Source of the DNA: Ekhidna sp051379705
GTDB lineage: Bacteria > Bacteroidota > Bacteroidia > Cytophagales > Cyclobacteriaceae
Reading direction: 5' to 3'
NCBI RefSeq assembly: GCF_051379705.1
Contig: NZ_CP179868.1
Coordinates: 2,294,001 to 2,358,000 of the forward strand
DNA length: 64,000 bases
Shown: positions 27,804 through 36,227 of the stretch, piece by piece
Layout of the letters: each line of letters begins with the position of its first letter
Position numbering within the stretch: position 1 is the first letter of the stretch
Position numbers and translations under genes: made by a program
Notes under the pieces: generated by a model
Database searches by the model: none
Seen by the model: only the letters and a program-made list of their open reading frames with translations
Told to the model about the DNA's origin: nothing

Positions 27804-28685
27804 ATGGAAGAACGCAAAATTTTCATCATCTGGAATCCTTTCTCGGGCGGGGACTCGGAAGCACTTTCAAAGAAACTTGCAAGCACACTTAGAGAGCAGC
27901 AAATAGTGCATGAGGTATTTGATACAATCGAAAGTATGAGTGCCACGCGTACTGTTATGGAGCATCTCGATAGCTCCTTCACAGATTTGATAATCATAGG
28001 TGGCGATGGCACAATCAACGAATCCATCAACGGGTTGAAATATGATATTCCTGTAGGCATTGTTCCGGCAGGCACTGGCGATGATTTTATTAAAAATGTG
28101 TCAGTAGGAAAATCTGTCGAAGACAGGATTCAAACCGCAGTGAATGGAAATATTGTGCGAATCGATCTGGGACAATGCAACGATCGGAAATTTGTTAACG
28201 GTGTAGGAATTGGTTTCGATGGACAAATAGTGGAAGATATGACTTCCAAACGCGTAGGTTTTTTAACGGGCCATGCTGCTTATTACTATCACGTGCTTAG
28301 AATCTTAGGCGGATATAAGGAGCGCAGCTTTAAGTATTTCGTGGATGGAAAGTCAATGGAAAAAGAGCTTATCCTACTGTCAATTGGGAATGGAACCACA
28401 TTCGGTGGTGGTTTCAAATTAATGCCTAAAGCAAAAGTGAATGATGGTCTTCTGGATGTCTGCGAGATTGGCAAATTATCTCCATTGAGGAGATTTTTGA
28501 ATATCGGCAAACTGTCCAATGGAACCCATGGAAATTTGAAGGAAGTAAGCTTTCACCAAGTAAAAGAAGTATCCGTTGATGCACATGATATGTTGTTTGC
28601 ACACATCGATGGGGAGCAGATTGGCAAGCCACCTTTTCAAATTAAGGTATTGCAAGAGGCAATGCAGCTGAGAGTTATAACTTAA
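27804..28685 (+). CDS. Diacylglycerol/lipid kinase family protein (YegS/DgkB type)
   Basis: 293 residues. The catalytic-domain motifs of the DAGK family are present: IFIIWNPFSGGDSEAL at the N-terminus, the nucleotide loop IIGGDGTINESINGL (about 54-68) and GIVPAGTGDDFIKNV. The C-terminal half is the beta-sandwich with GNGTTFGGGFKLMPKAKVNDGLLDV. Members phosphorylate diacylglycerol, sphingoid or related lipids at the membrane; the normal NDF in GTGNDFA reads GTGDDFI here, a conservative change. It follows the dehydratase gene by three bases. The substrate is not determinable from the sequence. Confidence 0.92.
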   Translation: MEERKIFIIWNPFSGGDSEALSKKLASTLREQQIVHEVFDTIESMSATRTVMEHLDSSFTDLIIIGGDGTINESINGLKYDIPVGIVPAGTGDDFIKNVSVGKSVEDRIQTAVNGNIVRIDLGQCNDRKFVNGVGIGFDGQIVEDMTSKRVGFLTGHAAYYYHVLRILGGYKERSFKYFVDGKSMEKELILLSIGNGTTFGGGFKLMPKAKVNDGLLDVCEIGKLSPLRRFLNIGKLSNGTHGNLKEVSFHQVKEVSVDAHDMLFAHIDGEQIGKPPFQIKVLQEAMQLRVIT

Positions 28686-28726
28686 CATCCTCATATCAAT
28701 TTACTTCCCTCGAGGATAAGGATGTT
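28684..28726. terminator. Possible bidirectional terminator between convergent genes
   Basis: Eight-base arms AACATCCT / AGGATGTT with a 27-base loop that contains a second palindrome CCTCGAGG, set between the stop codons of the lipid kinase and lgt. T tracts are short (TTTT on the plus strand), so the call is weak. Confidence 0.4.
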
Positions 28727-29512
28727 TTAACGCTTCTTCCTAAACTTGGCCTTCTTCTTAAATCGCAGGTATGCCCAAACCGTCACAGCAATTACACCAA
28801 TGCTGATAAACTGTGAGTGAGAAAGCACGCCATCTATAATGTATCCTCGCTCTTCGTCTCCTCTGAAGATCTCAATAATCGCTCGACCAAATGCATATAG
28901 AATGATGTAGATAAAAAACAGTTGACCCTCGAATCTGTTGTGGCGCTTGAGCATCAATAAGATAGCCATTATACCAAAAATCAGTACAGCAGAATAAAGC
29001 TGTGTTGGGTGCAGTGGAGTATGCAGAGGTTCAGCTTGCGAAACAGGATCCGTGAACGTTACAGCCCAAGGTACGTCAGTTGGCGTACCATGACAGCAGC
29101 CGGCAAAAAAGCAACCTAGTCTGCCTAAGCCATGTATGATGCAGGCAGTGATTGCCAGACGATCCATCAGTGGCCACAGTGGCCATTTTTCCTTTCTAAA
29201 AAACCATACGATCAAAGGAACAGCAAAGAGTAGCGAGCCATAGAAGACGAATCCTGTGCGGAAATTCTTGCTCATGTTTTCCCATGAGCTAAAATAATAG
29301 CTCGGGTTTTCCAGATAGAAGAAAAGCTTACCACCGACAAAGGCGGAGATGATTACCAGAATCGCCAGATTCTGAATTTGATCACGCTCTATCCCAAGAT
29401 CCCGTTTCGCGACATGTGTCATGTAAAGGAAGCCCAAGGTGGCGCCGATCATGATCATGAAACCGTACGTGTGAATAGTGAAACCGCCGATGCTAAAAAG
29501 TTCTGGATGCAT
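28727..29512 (-). CDS. lgt: Prolipoprotein diacylglyceryl transferase
   Basis: 261 residues and seven membrane helices. Lgt transfers diacylglycerol from phosphatidylglycerol to the lipobox cysteine of prolipoproteins, the first step of lipoprotein maturation. The sequence has the N-terminal PELFSIGGFTIHTYGFM, the central arginine/histidine region IIHGLGRLGCFFAGCCHG (the Bacteroidota variant of the GRIGNFING signature) and the C-terminal FGRAIIEIFRGDEERGYI. The window encodes several probable lipoprotein substrates (DUF4349, SusD, cyclophilin, the metalloprotease, the lipoprotein at 59320). The thioesterase gene lies eight bases upstream on the same strand. Confidence 0.95.
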   Translation of the reverse strand: MHPELFSIGGFTIHTYGFMIMIGATLGFLYMTHVAKRDLGIERDQIQNLAILVIISAFVGGKLFFYLENPSYYFSSWENMSKNFRTGFVFYGSLLFAVPLIVWFFRKEKWPLWPLMDRLAITACIIHGLGRLGCFFAGCCHGTPTDVPWAVTFTDPVSQAEPLHTPLHPTQLYSAVLIFGIMAILLMLKRHNRFEGQLFFIYIILYAFGRAIIEIFRGDEERGYIIDGVLSHSQFISIGVIAVTVWAYLRFKKKAKFRKKR

Positions 29513-29520
29513 ACCTAAAA

Positions 29521-30003
29521 TTAACTTTTAAATACTGTTTCCTTATTTTCATTGCTATCATATACACGTATAGCGACTACATCGGCCTCTGCAGTTTTTT
29601 CTCCGGAATCAGACAGGAAGTCACATTTCAATACCGTCTTTCTCCCCTTTACTTCAATCACACGAGCTCTTAATTCTACCGTTGTATTCGGTGTGGGTTT
29701 AAGATATTTTACCGTCAAGGTGCCAGTCGCATACCGATATTCAGGATCAGTATCGAGCGAGCGGCCTTCTTTTTTATAGGCATCTGCCATTGCTGTGCCC
29801 ATGCAATGACAATCGATAAGGGTGGCCATAATGCCGCCATTCATCAAGTTGCTCCACCCATGGTATTTTTCTTCTGAAGACCATTTGCACACAGACTCTT
29901 CTCCTTCCCAATAACTTTTAATTTGAAGCCCTTCATGATTGTGTCCGCATCCAAAACAGACATTTTCGGGCATATGATCCTGGAAATATTTTGACTCACT
30001 CAT
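29521..30003 (-). CDS. Hot-dog fold thioesterase (PaaI-like)
   Basis: 160 residues. The N-terminus contains ENVCFGCGHNHEGLQIK, a Cys pair seen in one branch of the 4HBT family, and the core hot-dog helix is NLMNGGIMATLIDCHCMGTAM (family pattern HGG-x-x-x-x-x-D with N in place of the first H). Later strands include TGTLTVKYLKPTPNTTVELRA. Such enzymes hydrolyse acyl-CoA thioesters in the cytosol; the substrate is unknown. The lgt gene follows after eight bases, so the two probably share a transcript. It is divergent from the metallo-beta-lactamase-fold gene. Confidence 0.88.
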   Translation of the reverse strand: MSESKYFQDHMPENVCFGCGHNHEGLQIKSYWEGEESVCKWSSEEKYHGWSNLMNGGIMATLIDCHCMGTAMADAYKKEGRSLDTDPEYRYATGTLTVKYLKPTPNTTVELRARVIEVKGRKTVLKCDFLSDSGEKTAEADVVAIRVYDSNENKETVFKS

Positions 30004-30094
30004 TTTAGTAACTTTACAATAGTGACTTTACGCTAATTATTGATTTGCTAGTTATCACCATCAATGATTTTAAGTGTTCCAAAATTAATCGATT

Positions 30095-30979
30095 ATGTAC
30101 CATACGCTCGACTTGCATTTTCAAAATTACGATCATGCAATTGCCGCCTTTGTGATTGAAACAGATGAAGGTCCTGTATTAATAGAGTCAGGGCCTTACA
30201 GCACATTTCCAAGCCTGGAAAATGGGTTGAATAACATCGGATATAAAGTTGGAGATGTTAGACACGTACTTCTTTCGCACATTCATTTTGATCATGCCGG
30301 AGCAGCTTGGGCTTTTGCTGAGAAAGGTGCTAAAGTATACTTGCATCCTTTTGGGCATGATCACATGCATGACCCAACCAAACTGGTAGCATCGGCCACC
30401 ATGATTTATGGTGATCAGATGGATTCGCTGTGGGGAAAGATGGAAGGAATTCCCAAGAAGAATTTGAAGATGGTGAATCACGAGGAGGTAGTTGAAATTG
30501 GCGGTCAGAGTTTTCGTGCACTTCATACACCCGGACATGCCAAACATCACATTGCCTGGCATTGGAAGGACACCATCTTTACGGGAGACGTAGCAGGCGT
30601 AAAGATTGAAGGAGGACCAGTTGTGCCTCCATGCCCACCTCCTGACATCAACCTGGAAGACTGGATGCATTCGATTGATCTGGTCCTCTCAAAAAACCCT
30701 AACCGACTGGTGCTAACGCACTATGGAGAAGAAATAAATCCGAATATTCACATGAAGGAGCTTAAAGAAGTCCTTAACGACTGGGGACAGTGGGTAAAGA
30801 ATAAATGGCAGGAAGGACTTAGTAATGAGGAAATAACACCAATTTTCATGAAATATACAGAGCAGCAGCTGAGAGATCGTGGTGTTTCTGATCATGGAGT
30901 TAAACAATATGAAGCAGCTAATCCGGCATGGATGAGCGTTGCGGGATTGGTTAGGTATTGGAAGAAGAAACAGGGATAA
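30095..30979 (+). CDS. Metallo-beta-lactamase-fold hydrolase
   Basis: 294 residues. The di-zinc signature H62-x-H64-x-D66-H67 lies in LLSHIHFDHAG, followed by the third-histidine segment LHTPGHAKHHIAW, an aspartate in TIFTGDVAGV and the last histidine in VLTHYGEE. This is the glyoxalase II-like subgroup used for many hydrolytic reactions; the long C-terminal helical extension (about 210-294) is family-typical. The pentapeptide-repeat gene begins three bases after its stop. No specific substrate can be named. Confidence 0.93.
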   Translation: MYHTLDLHFQNYDHAIAAFVIETDEGPVLIESGPYSTFPSLENGLNNIGYKVGDVRHVLLSHIHFDHAGAAWAFAEKGAKVYLHPFGHDHMHDPTKLVASATMIYGDQMDSLWGKMEGIPKKNLKMVNHEEVVEIGGQSFRALHTPGHAKHHIAWHWKDTIFTGDVAGVKIEGGPVVPPCPPPDINLEDWMHSIDLVLSKNPNRLVLTHYGEEINPNIHMKELKEVLNDWGQWVKNKWQEGLSNEEITPIFMKYTEQQLRDRGVSDHGVKQYEAANPAWMSVAGLVRYWKKKQG

Positions 30980-30981
30980 AT

Positions 30982-31539
30982 ATGCTTGTGGCAAACGAAA
31001 CCTTCGAGAAGCTTTCCAAGCTCGACAATCAAAATGAGTATGAGTGCTGTACTTTCTTTAACTGCGATTTTTCGGAAGGATATCTTTCAGCCACAAAGTT
31101 TATTGAGTCCGAATTTGTTGACTGTAACCTCAGTAATGTGAGGTTTGACGAAACCTCCATACTAGATGTCAAATTCAGAAATTGCAAAATGTTGGGGATT
31201 CAGTTTGACCGAAGTAACAATTTATTGTTCTCTGCTGAATTTGAAAACTGTCAACTGAATGACTGTACTTTTTTCGAAATGAAACTTCGGCAAACAGCAT
31301 TCACCAATTGCAGCCTGGAAGGTGCTGACTTTACCGCAGCGGAATTGAAGGATGTTAAAATCATAGGTTGTGACCTATTCAACACAAGTTTTGATCGAGC
31401 CAACCTGGAAGGAGCAGATTTTCGGATGTCTGTGAGACTTCAAATAGACCCAGAACTTACACGATTGAATAAAGCGAAACTGTCTCTTGCTCAGTTGCCA
31501 GGTTTGCTTGCCAAATACAACCTCAAAATAGAAGGATAA
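30982..31539 (+). CDS. Qnr-like pentapeptide-repeat protein
   Basis: 185 residues from the ATG at 30982, which has AGGGA in front of it; the upstream TTG at 30958 lies inside the previous gene. The protein is built of pentapeptide units A/C-x-F/L-x-x: FFNCDF, FVDCNLSNVRF, FRNCKM, FENCQLNDCTF, FTNCSLEGADF, LFNTSFDRANLEGADF. This forms a right-handed quadrilateral helix that mimics DNA in the Qnr/MfpA group, which protect gyrase from fluoroquinolones. The two-part layout and the C-terminal dimer-helix-like end (LSLAQLPGLLAKYNLKIEG) fit this group. It may be a chromosomal Qnr-like gene; resistance activity is not shown by sequence alone. Confidence 0.85.
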   Translation: MLVANETFEKLSKLDNQNEYECCTFFNCDFSEGYLSATKFIESEFVDCNLSNVRFDETSILDVKFRNCKMLGIQFDRSNNLLFSAEFENCQLNDCTFFEMKLRQTAFTNCSLEGADFTAAELKDVKIIGCDLFNTSFDRANLEGADFRMSVRLQIDPELTRLNKAKLSLAQLPGLLAKYNLKIEG

Positions 31540-31573
31540 AAAAAGGCCTCATTTGAGGCCTAAATCTTTTTTA
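31537..31573. terminator. Strong bidirectional terminator
   Basis: Perfect stem AGGCCTCA-TT-TGAGGCCT (31544-31561), flanked by seven A on one side and AAATCTTTTTT on the other, between the convergent pentapeptide and susD genes. Good T tracts exist in both directions. Confidence 0.9.
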
Positions 31574-33067
31574 GTTGCACAGTCCCGGGCTGGCATCACA
31601 TTCTGATTGAGGTATAGGTAATATCAAAGCATCATCAAGTGGGTTCAATCCTGAAATATTAAATCCTGTTCTTCCGGTAACAGCCCAGCGCTTAAGATCA
31701 TGAAAGAACACCCCTTCATAAATTAATTCTCGATTTCTTTCGATTACCAGACTATCATAAAACGCATCCGCCGATAATGTATCCACAAGAGCTGTCAGAC
31801 CTGACCGGGTTCTCACTGCGTTAAGATCATTTAACGCACTGCCTGTAACAGGTGAAACAAACCCTCCGTCTTCAAGTGTTGCTTCAGCGCGTGAAAGCAG
31901 CAATTCTGCCAATCGAATGACCGGGATGTTAGCATCTGTCCTATAATATTTGGCGGTACTTACGGCTGTCGTATTGATTACATCATTGTAGTAAGCCGCA
32001 TTGCCATTAATGTCTTGAATAGAAGAATTGATGTTGAGATCTTCTTGGAGACTGTATCGGTCATCGGCAGCATAGAATCCAGGACCGGTTCCAAAGTCAC
32101 TGTCAAGTATATCATGATTAATATTCAAGGCGGCAAACCCAACTCCTGTGAGAGATGCCAGATGCGCAACCAAGCCTGATCGTGTGGCAATACTACCAGT
32201 TGAAGACACAGAATTCTGCTGGATTACAAAAACGTCTTCACTGGAAACATTAGTGTTATTGAATGCATCCATTACATTGGTGTTCAGGGTGTAATTGGGA
32301 ATCAACTGATTTAGATATACCAATGCAGTACTGAAATCATTTTGCTGCATAGCTATTCTAGCAAGCATTGCTCTGCAAACATTATTATCAATTCTGCCTT
32401 CAAAAACACCCAACAATTGTTCTGCGGATTCTAAATCATCAATTGCTCTTGCATAAACCTCCGCAACGGATGAACGGTCCAAATCTGGAATGTCGTTGGC
32501 GTCCATTATTTGATCCAATAAAATTGGTACAGCGGGTTGATTGGTGTTGCCAGCTTGATATTGAGGCCCCCAAAATCGTGCAAGTTCAAAATAAAGGATT
32601 CCTCTGATCGCTAGCGCTTCACCCTGAATACGATCCTTCAAAGTGTTATTATCTACTCTATCAATATTGGCTAAAATTCCATTTACGATATTGATTGTTT
32701 CGTATGCTCTTCGCCAATTCGCTTCTACTCTGGTATTTATGGAGAGTATATCTTTATCCATGAAGTCCTGATAGTTGGGAGCTTCACTTGCTCTCCAGAA
32801 AAATATGCTGTTCTTGTTTCTGGCGAGAAGAGTTCCGATGATTTGGAAGTCGCCTCCATATAGCTCACCACCATCGCCACCATCATAAATACCTCCAAGA
32901 TTAACGTATGCTCCATTTAAAGCATCTTCGAAGTTTTGATCTGAAATGTAGATATCTCCACTGAGTGAGTTTTCTGCATCAATTTCTAAAATATCATCGC
33001 ACCCTATCAAAAGAACTGAAATGAGGAGAACGAAAAATTTACGGTTAGTTATTTTAATAGTATCCAT
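31571..33067 (-). CDS. SusD/RagB-family outer-membrane lipoprotein
   Basis: 498 residues from the ATG at 33067, one base after the SusC stop codon; upstream in-frame codons run into susC and are not coding. The signal ends in the lipobox LLIGC (MDTIKITNRKFFVLLISVLLIGC). The family features are the helical TPR core (EALAIRGILYFELARFWGPQY, the standard RGIAYF-like motif) and the C-terminal ERNRELIYEGVFFHDLKRW. SusD proteins form the lid over the SusC porin and bind the ligand at the cell surface. No glycoside hydrolase, sulfatase, protease or anti-sigma gene flanks the pair, so the ligand is unknown. Confidence 0.95.
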   Translation of the reverse strand: MDTIKITNRKFFVLLISVLLIGCDDILEIDAENSLSGDIYISDQNFEDALNGAYVNLGGIYDGGDGGELYGGDFQIIGTLLARNKNSIFFWRASEAPNYQDFMDKDILSINTRVEANWRRAYETINIVNGILANIDRVDNNTLKDRIQGEALAIRGILYFELARFWGPQYQAGNTNQPAVPILLDQIMDANDIPDLDRSSVAEVYARAIDDLESAEQLLGVFEGRIDNNVCRAMLARIAMQQNDFSTALVYLNQLIPNYTLNTNVMDAFNNTNVSSEDVFVIQQNSVSSTGSIATRSGLVAHLASLTGVGFAALNINHDILDSDFGTGPGFYAADDRYSLQEDLNINSSIQDINGNAAYYNDVINTTAVSTAKYYRTDANIPVIRLAELLLSRAEATLEDGGFVSPVTGSALNDLNAVRTRSGLTALVDTLSADAFYDSLVIERNRELIYEGVFFHDLKRWAVTGRTGFNISGLNPLDDALILPIPQSECDASPGLCN

Positions 33068-33068
33068 C

Positions 33069-36000
33069 TTACAGTCCAATTTTGATTCCTGACATAATAA
33101 TTCTTGGTTGCGGAGTGTTGAAGTTGTCAATACCTCTGCTTATGTTTTGCCCAATGATACCATCCAGCGGGTCAAAATAACTGACATCTGGATCATATCC
33201 GATGTAGTCTGTAAAAGTCAAAAGGTTAGATGCTGAGATGTATACGCTCATATTTCTAAGCCCACCTAAGCTATTTAGCATCGATTCAGGGAAGTTATAG
33301 GTTAGCGTAATATTTTTTAACCTAATGTAATCTCCACTAGAAAGCCATCGGCTACTCTGCAGAGGGAAGTTATTTGTAGGGTCCAGTCGAGGGACATTTG
33401 TAACATCACCCGTTGCATACCAGCGATCCACCTGATCCAGCGTTTGGCCTAGATTTAGAATTCCACTATTGGATAAAAACTCGCCGGTTTGAAAATAGAG
33501 ATCCACGCCAGAGACAAACTGAAACATGAAAGAAAACTCAAAATTCTTGTAAGCAACAGAATTTGTAATTCCTCCAAACAGTTTTGGATTGGGATCTCCT
33601 ACAATCATCCGTGGTGCTTCATTCCAATCATCTGTTGTGCCTCCTTCCCCATCATCATAGAGTGAGTTTCCTGTGTCAGGATCTACGCCAATAAATTTTT
33701 TCATGTAGAATACACCGGCAGATTCGCCTTCTCTAAATGCATTGACACCTACGGTCAATGGAGGCAGGTTACCCAAATCTTCAATGGTATTCTTATTTGA
33801 TGATATATTGAAGTCTGTGGTCCAAGAAAAATCTGCTTTTTGAATATTTACCGTACTCAAATTGATCTCAAAACCTTGGTTTTTCATCTCAGCTACGTTA
33901 GCAAGATATTCTGAAAAGCCAGTGTAAAGCGGGGGTGGAACCGGAAACAACAAATCGCTGGTTGTTTTTATGTAATAATCAAATGAGCCACTCACCCGAT
34001 CATTGAGAATGCCAAAGTCTAACCCAAAATTGAGTTGCGAGGTGGTTTCCCATTTCAAATCTGCGTTGGCAAGATTTGCTGGTTCCAGGGTTGCATTGAG
34101 ACCATACCGAGAGGACCTGAAATAATTTTGGCGGTATGCAAAATCATCAAGAGGAGTATTTCCTACAAGTCCAAAACTTGCTCTTAGCTTCAAAGTGCTA
34201 ACAGGCTCTACGTCAAAAAAAGTAGCATTGTGAATCTTCCAACCCGCAGAAACTGCCGGAAAAAAACCAAACCTGTTGCTACTACCAAACTTTGAGCTTC
34301 CATCCATCCGTCCGCTCAATTGAAAATCAAACTGATCACCAAGCCCATAGCTTATTCGTGTATAGGCTGATAGGAACACAAAAGCGCTCCCCGGAACACC
34401 AGCATCAGTTGGGAAAAAGGTATCATTGAACGTAAATGACGCCTCAGATTTCTGATACGAGCCACCTAAAATGATAGAGAGATTATCACTATCTCTCACT
34501 CGATCATTATAAGTAAGCCATCCGTTGAAAATGGTGTTGGTCACTTCTTCTGTACTGGTACGTGTTCGACCTCCACCTGATCCTGCACCATCCTGTGTTT
34601 GAGATCCTTGAAAACGATCAGATTCAATATTGCTGATGTCTACACCACCATTAACATCTGCTGAAAGCTTTTCATTAATCTGATATTTAAGCCCAAGGCT
34701 ACCTATTATACTATTGTTGGTTACGATGTAAGAGGAATAATTAACCTCCGTCAAAGGGTTGTACTCTAAACTACGGACGTCTAACTGAAAGTTATTTGAG
34801 GGACTGTATGTATCAGAACCAGGAAGAACTATTGCCTGCAAAGGGAATGCTAAATCCTGATTTTCAGGAAGGCGATTGTCCTTTGTGTAGATGTAGTTAA
34901 AATTTAGATTAGCAGAAAGCCGGTCGGTGATCTTGCTATCTAATGAAAGCGATCCATTAAAGCGATCAAACTTATTGCCTATCAAAATACCTTCTTGTGT
35001 AGTGTAACCCATAGAAGCAAAATATCCCAGCTCATCGGATCCGCCCTGAAAATCCACGTTAGCTCGCTGGGAAGTACCGCGACGGAATACTTCATTCTGC
35101 CAGTCGGTGCTACCGCTTGTTCTCAGCTCATCATAGAACCCAGGAATATTGAGGTTAATTGTTTGACCTACACCGCCACTTGGAACAAATTTCACAGAAT
35201 CAATTCCTGAATTGTAAAAAGTCTCCAAAAACTGTCTGTCAATCTGATTGTACGTTACACCATCTATTTCGATCACCGGATTAAACACTAAATCATTGGC
35301 CAGGTCTTCAAAACCTCTTAGAATAAATTCAAAAGTTTGAAGGAGATTCTCATCGCCACTTTGAATATCTAATTTCTTAGGTGTTTCGCTCACACCAAAT
35401 TGATAATCTACATTAACCTGCAGGCCACCTTTATTGCCATCTTTTGTATTTATAATAATAACACCATTTGCAGCTCTGGAGCCGTAGATGGCTGTGGCTG
35501 AGGCATCCTTTAGAATTTCAATGGATGCGATATTGCTAGGGTTAATATTCGATTGATTTTGTGAGGCAAGAGGCACTCCATCTACAACATATAGCGGTTG
35601 ATTCGATGCAGTCAGTGACGAACCACCCCTGATTCTTACTTGAGTTGGCTGCCCGAGTGTACCACTTGAGTTTTGTACAAACAGACCTGCGGTAACGCCT
35701 TGATTCGCTTGTTCCAGGTTGATAAGAGGAGCGGGACTTACATCTTCTGCAGCAACACTCGAAACGCTGCTGGTGAGTTCATCTTTGCTTTGGGAGCCTA
35801 TGCCCATGCTCACTACATTACCATCGCCTGAGCCCGATCGCATGCTGACCGAAAGTGAGTTTTGACCGGTTAAATAAACTTTTTGTGTTTGAAAACCTTT
35901 GGCAGTGATTATTAGTGTTTCATAGCCATCAGTGAGCTGGATTGTAAAGCTTCCATTTTGATCGGTAACGGTGGCTGTAGTTGTACCGTCAATTTTTACG

Positions 36001-36116
36001 GTGACTCCAGGTAGGCCATCACCATTTGAGTCAGTGATAGTTCCGCGAAGTGTTACCTGTGCTGAAATGGAAAATGCCATAAGCAACAATGCCAGGCAGG
36101 TTAGTATTGGTTTCAT
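33069..36116 (-). CDS. SusC/RagA-family TonB-linked outer-membrane transporter
   Basis: 1015 residues. Signal peptide (1-19, ends SISAQ), carboxypeptidase-D-like beta-sandwich (about 20-105, GTITDSNGDGLPGVTVKIDG), plug domain (about 115-230, VRIRGGSSLTASNQPLYVVDG and the SusC hallmark ASATAIYGSRAANGVIIINT), then a 22-strand barrel ending FNTPQPRIIMSGIKIGL. It imports oligomeric substrates bound by SusD using TonB energy. There is no N-terminal DUF4974/secretin signalling extension, so it is not of the sigma-regulating type. It is transcribed first, with susD one base behind. The terminator upstream separates it from the ABC permease gene. Confidence 0.96.
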   Translation of the reverse strand: MKPILTCLALLLMAFSISAQVTLRGTITDSNGDGLPGVTVKIDGTTTATVTDQNGSFTIQLTDGYETLIITAKGFQTQKVYLTGQNSLSVSMRSGSGDGNVVSMGIGSQSKDELTSSVSSVAAEDVSPAPLINLEQANQGVTAGLFVQNSSGTLGQPTQVRIRGGSSLTASNQPLYVVDGVPLASQNQSNINPSNIASIEILKDASATAIYGSRAANGVIIINTKDGNKGGLQVNVDYQFGVSETPKKLDIQSGDENLLQTFEFILRGFEDLANDLVFNPVIEIDGVTYNQIDRQFLETFYNSGIDSVKFVPSGGVGQTINLNIPGFYDELRTSGSTDWQNEVFRRGTSQRANVDFQGGSDELGYFASMGYTTQEGILIGNKFDRFNGSLSLDSKITDRLSANLNFNYIYTKDNRLPENQDLAFPLQAIVLPGSDTYSPSNNFQLDVRSLEYNPLTEVNYSSYIVTNNSIIGSLGLKYQINEKLSADVNGGVDISNIESDRFQGSQTQDGAGSGGGRTRTSTEEVTNTIFNGWLTYNDRVRDSDNLSIILGGSYQKSEASFTFNDTFFPTDAGVPGSAFVFLSAYTRISYGLGDQFDFQLSGRMDGSSKFGSSNRFGFFPAVSAGWKIHNATFFDVEPVSTLKLRASFGLVGNTPLDDFAYRQNYFRSSRYGLNATLEPANLANADLKWETTSQLNFGLDFGILNDRVSGSFDYYIKTTSDLLFPVPPPLYTGFSEYLANVAEMKNQGFEINLSTVNIQKADFSWTTDFNISSNKNTIEDLGNLPPLTVGVNAFREGESAGVFYMKKFIGVDPDTGNSLYDDGEGGTTDDWNEAPRMIVGDPNPKLFGGITNSVAYKNFEFSFMFQFVSGVDLYFQTGEFLSNSGILNLGQTLDQVDRWYATGDVTNVPRLDPTNNFPLQSSRWLSSGDYIRLKNITLTYNFPESMLNSLGGLRNMSVYISASNLLTFTDYIGYDPDVSYFDPLDGIIGQNISRGIDNFNTPQPRIIMSGIKIGL

Positions 36117-36171
36117 AAGGTGGTAGTTGAGTTACTGTCTTAAAAATAGCCAGATTACTTCTTTACGGACA

Positions 36172-36205
36172 TAAAAAAAGGGCAGGAATCGATGATTCTG
36201 CCCTT
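36172..36205 (-). terminator. Rho-independent terminator of the third permease gene
   Basis: Stem GGGCAG(G)AATC / GATTCTGCCC with one bulge and a short loop; on the minus strand it is followed by seven T. It lies about 25 bases after the permease stop codon and before the susC promoter region. Confidence 0.88.
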
Positions 36206-36227
36206 AAGTTCGATTTTATATGCGTAT

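Noticed and set aside
33068..33130. N-terminal extension of SusD into susC
   Set aside because: The lipoprotein signal begins at the ATG at 33067; the extension would destroy export.
31571..36116. Possible polysaccharide utilisation locus around SusCD
   Set aside because: No carbohydrate-active enzyme, sulfatase or dedicated regulator within 10 kb on either side.
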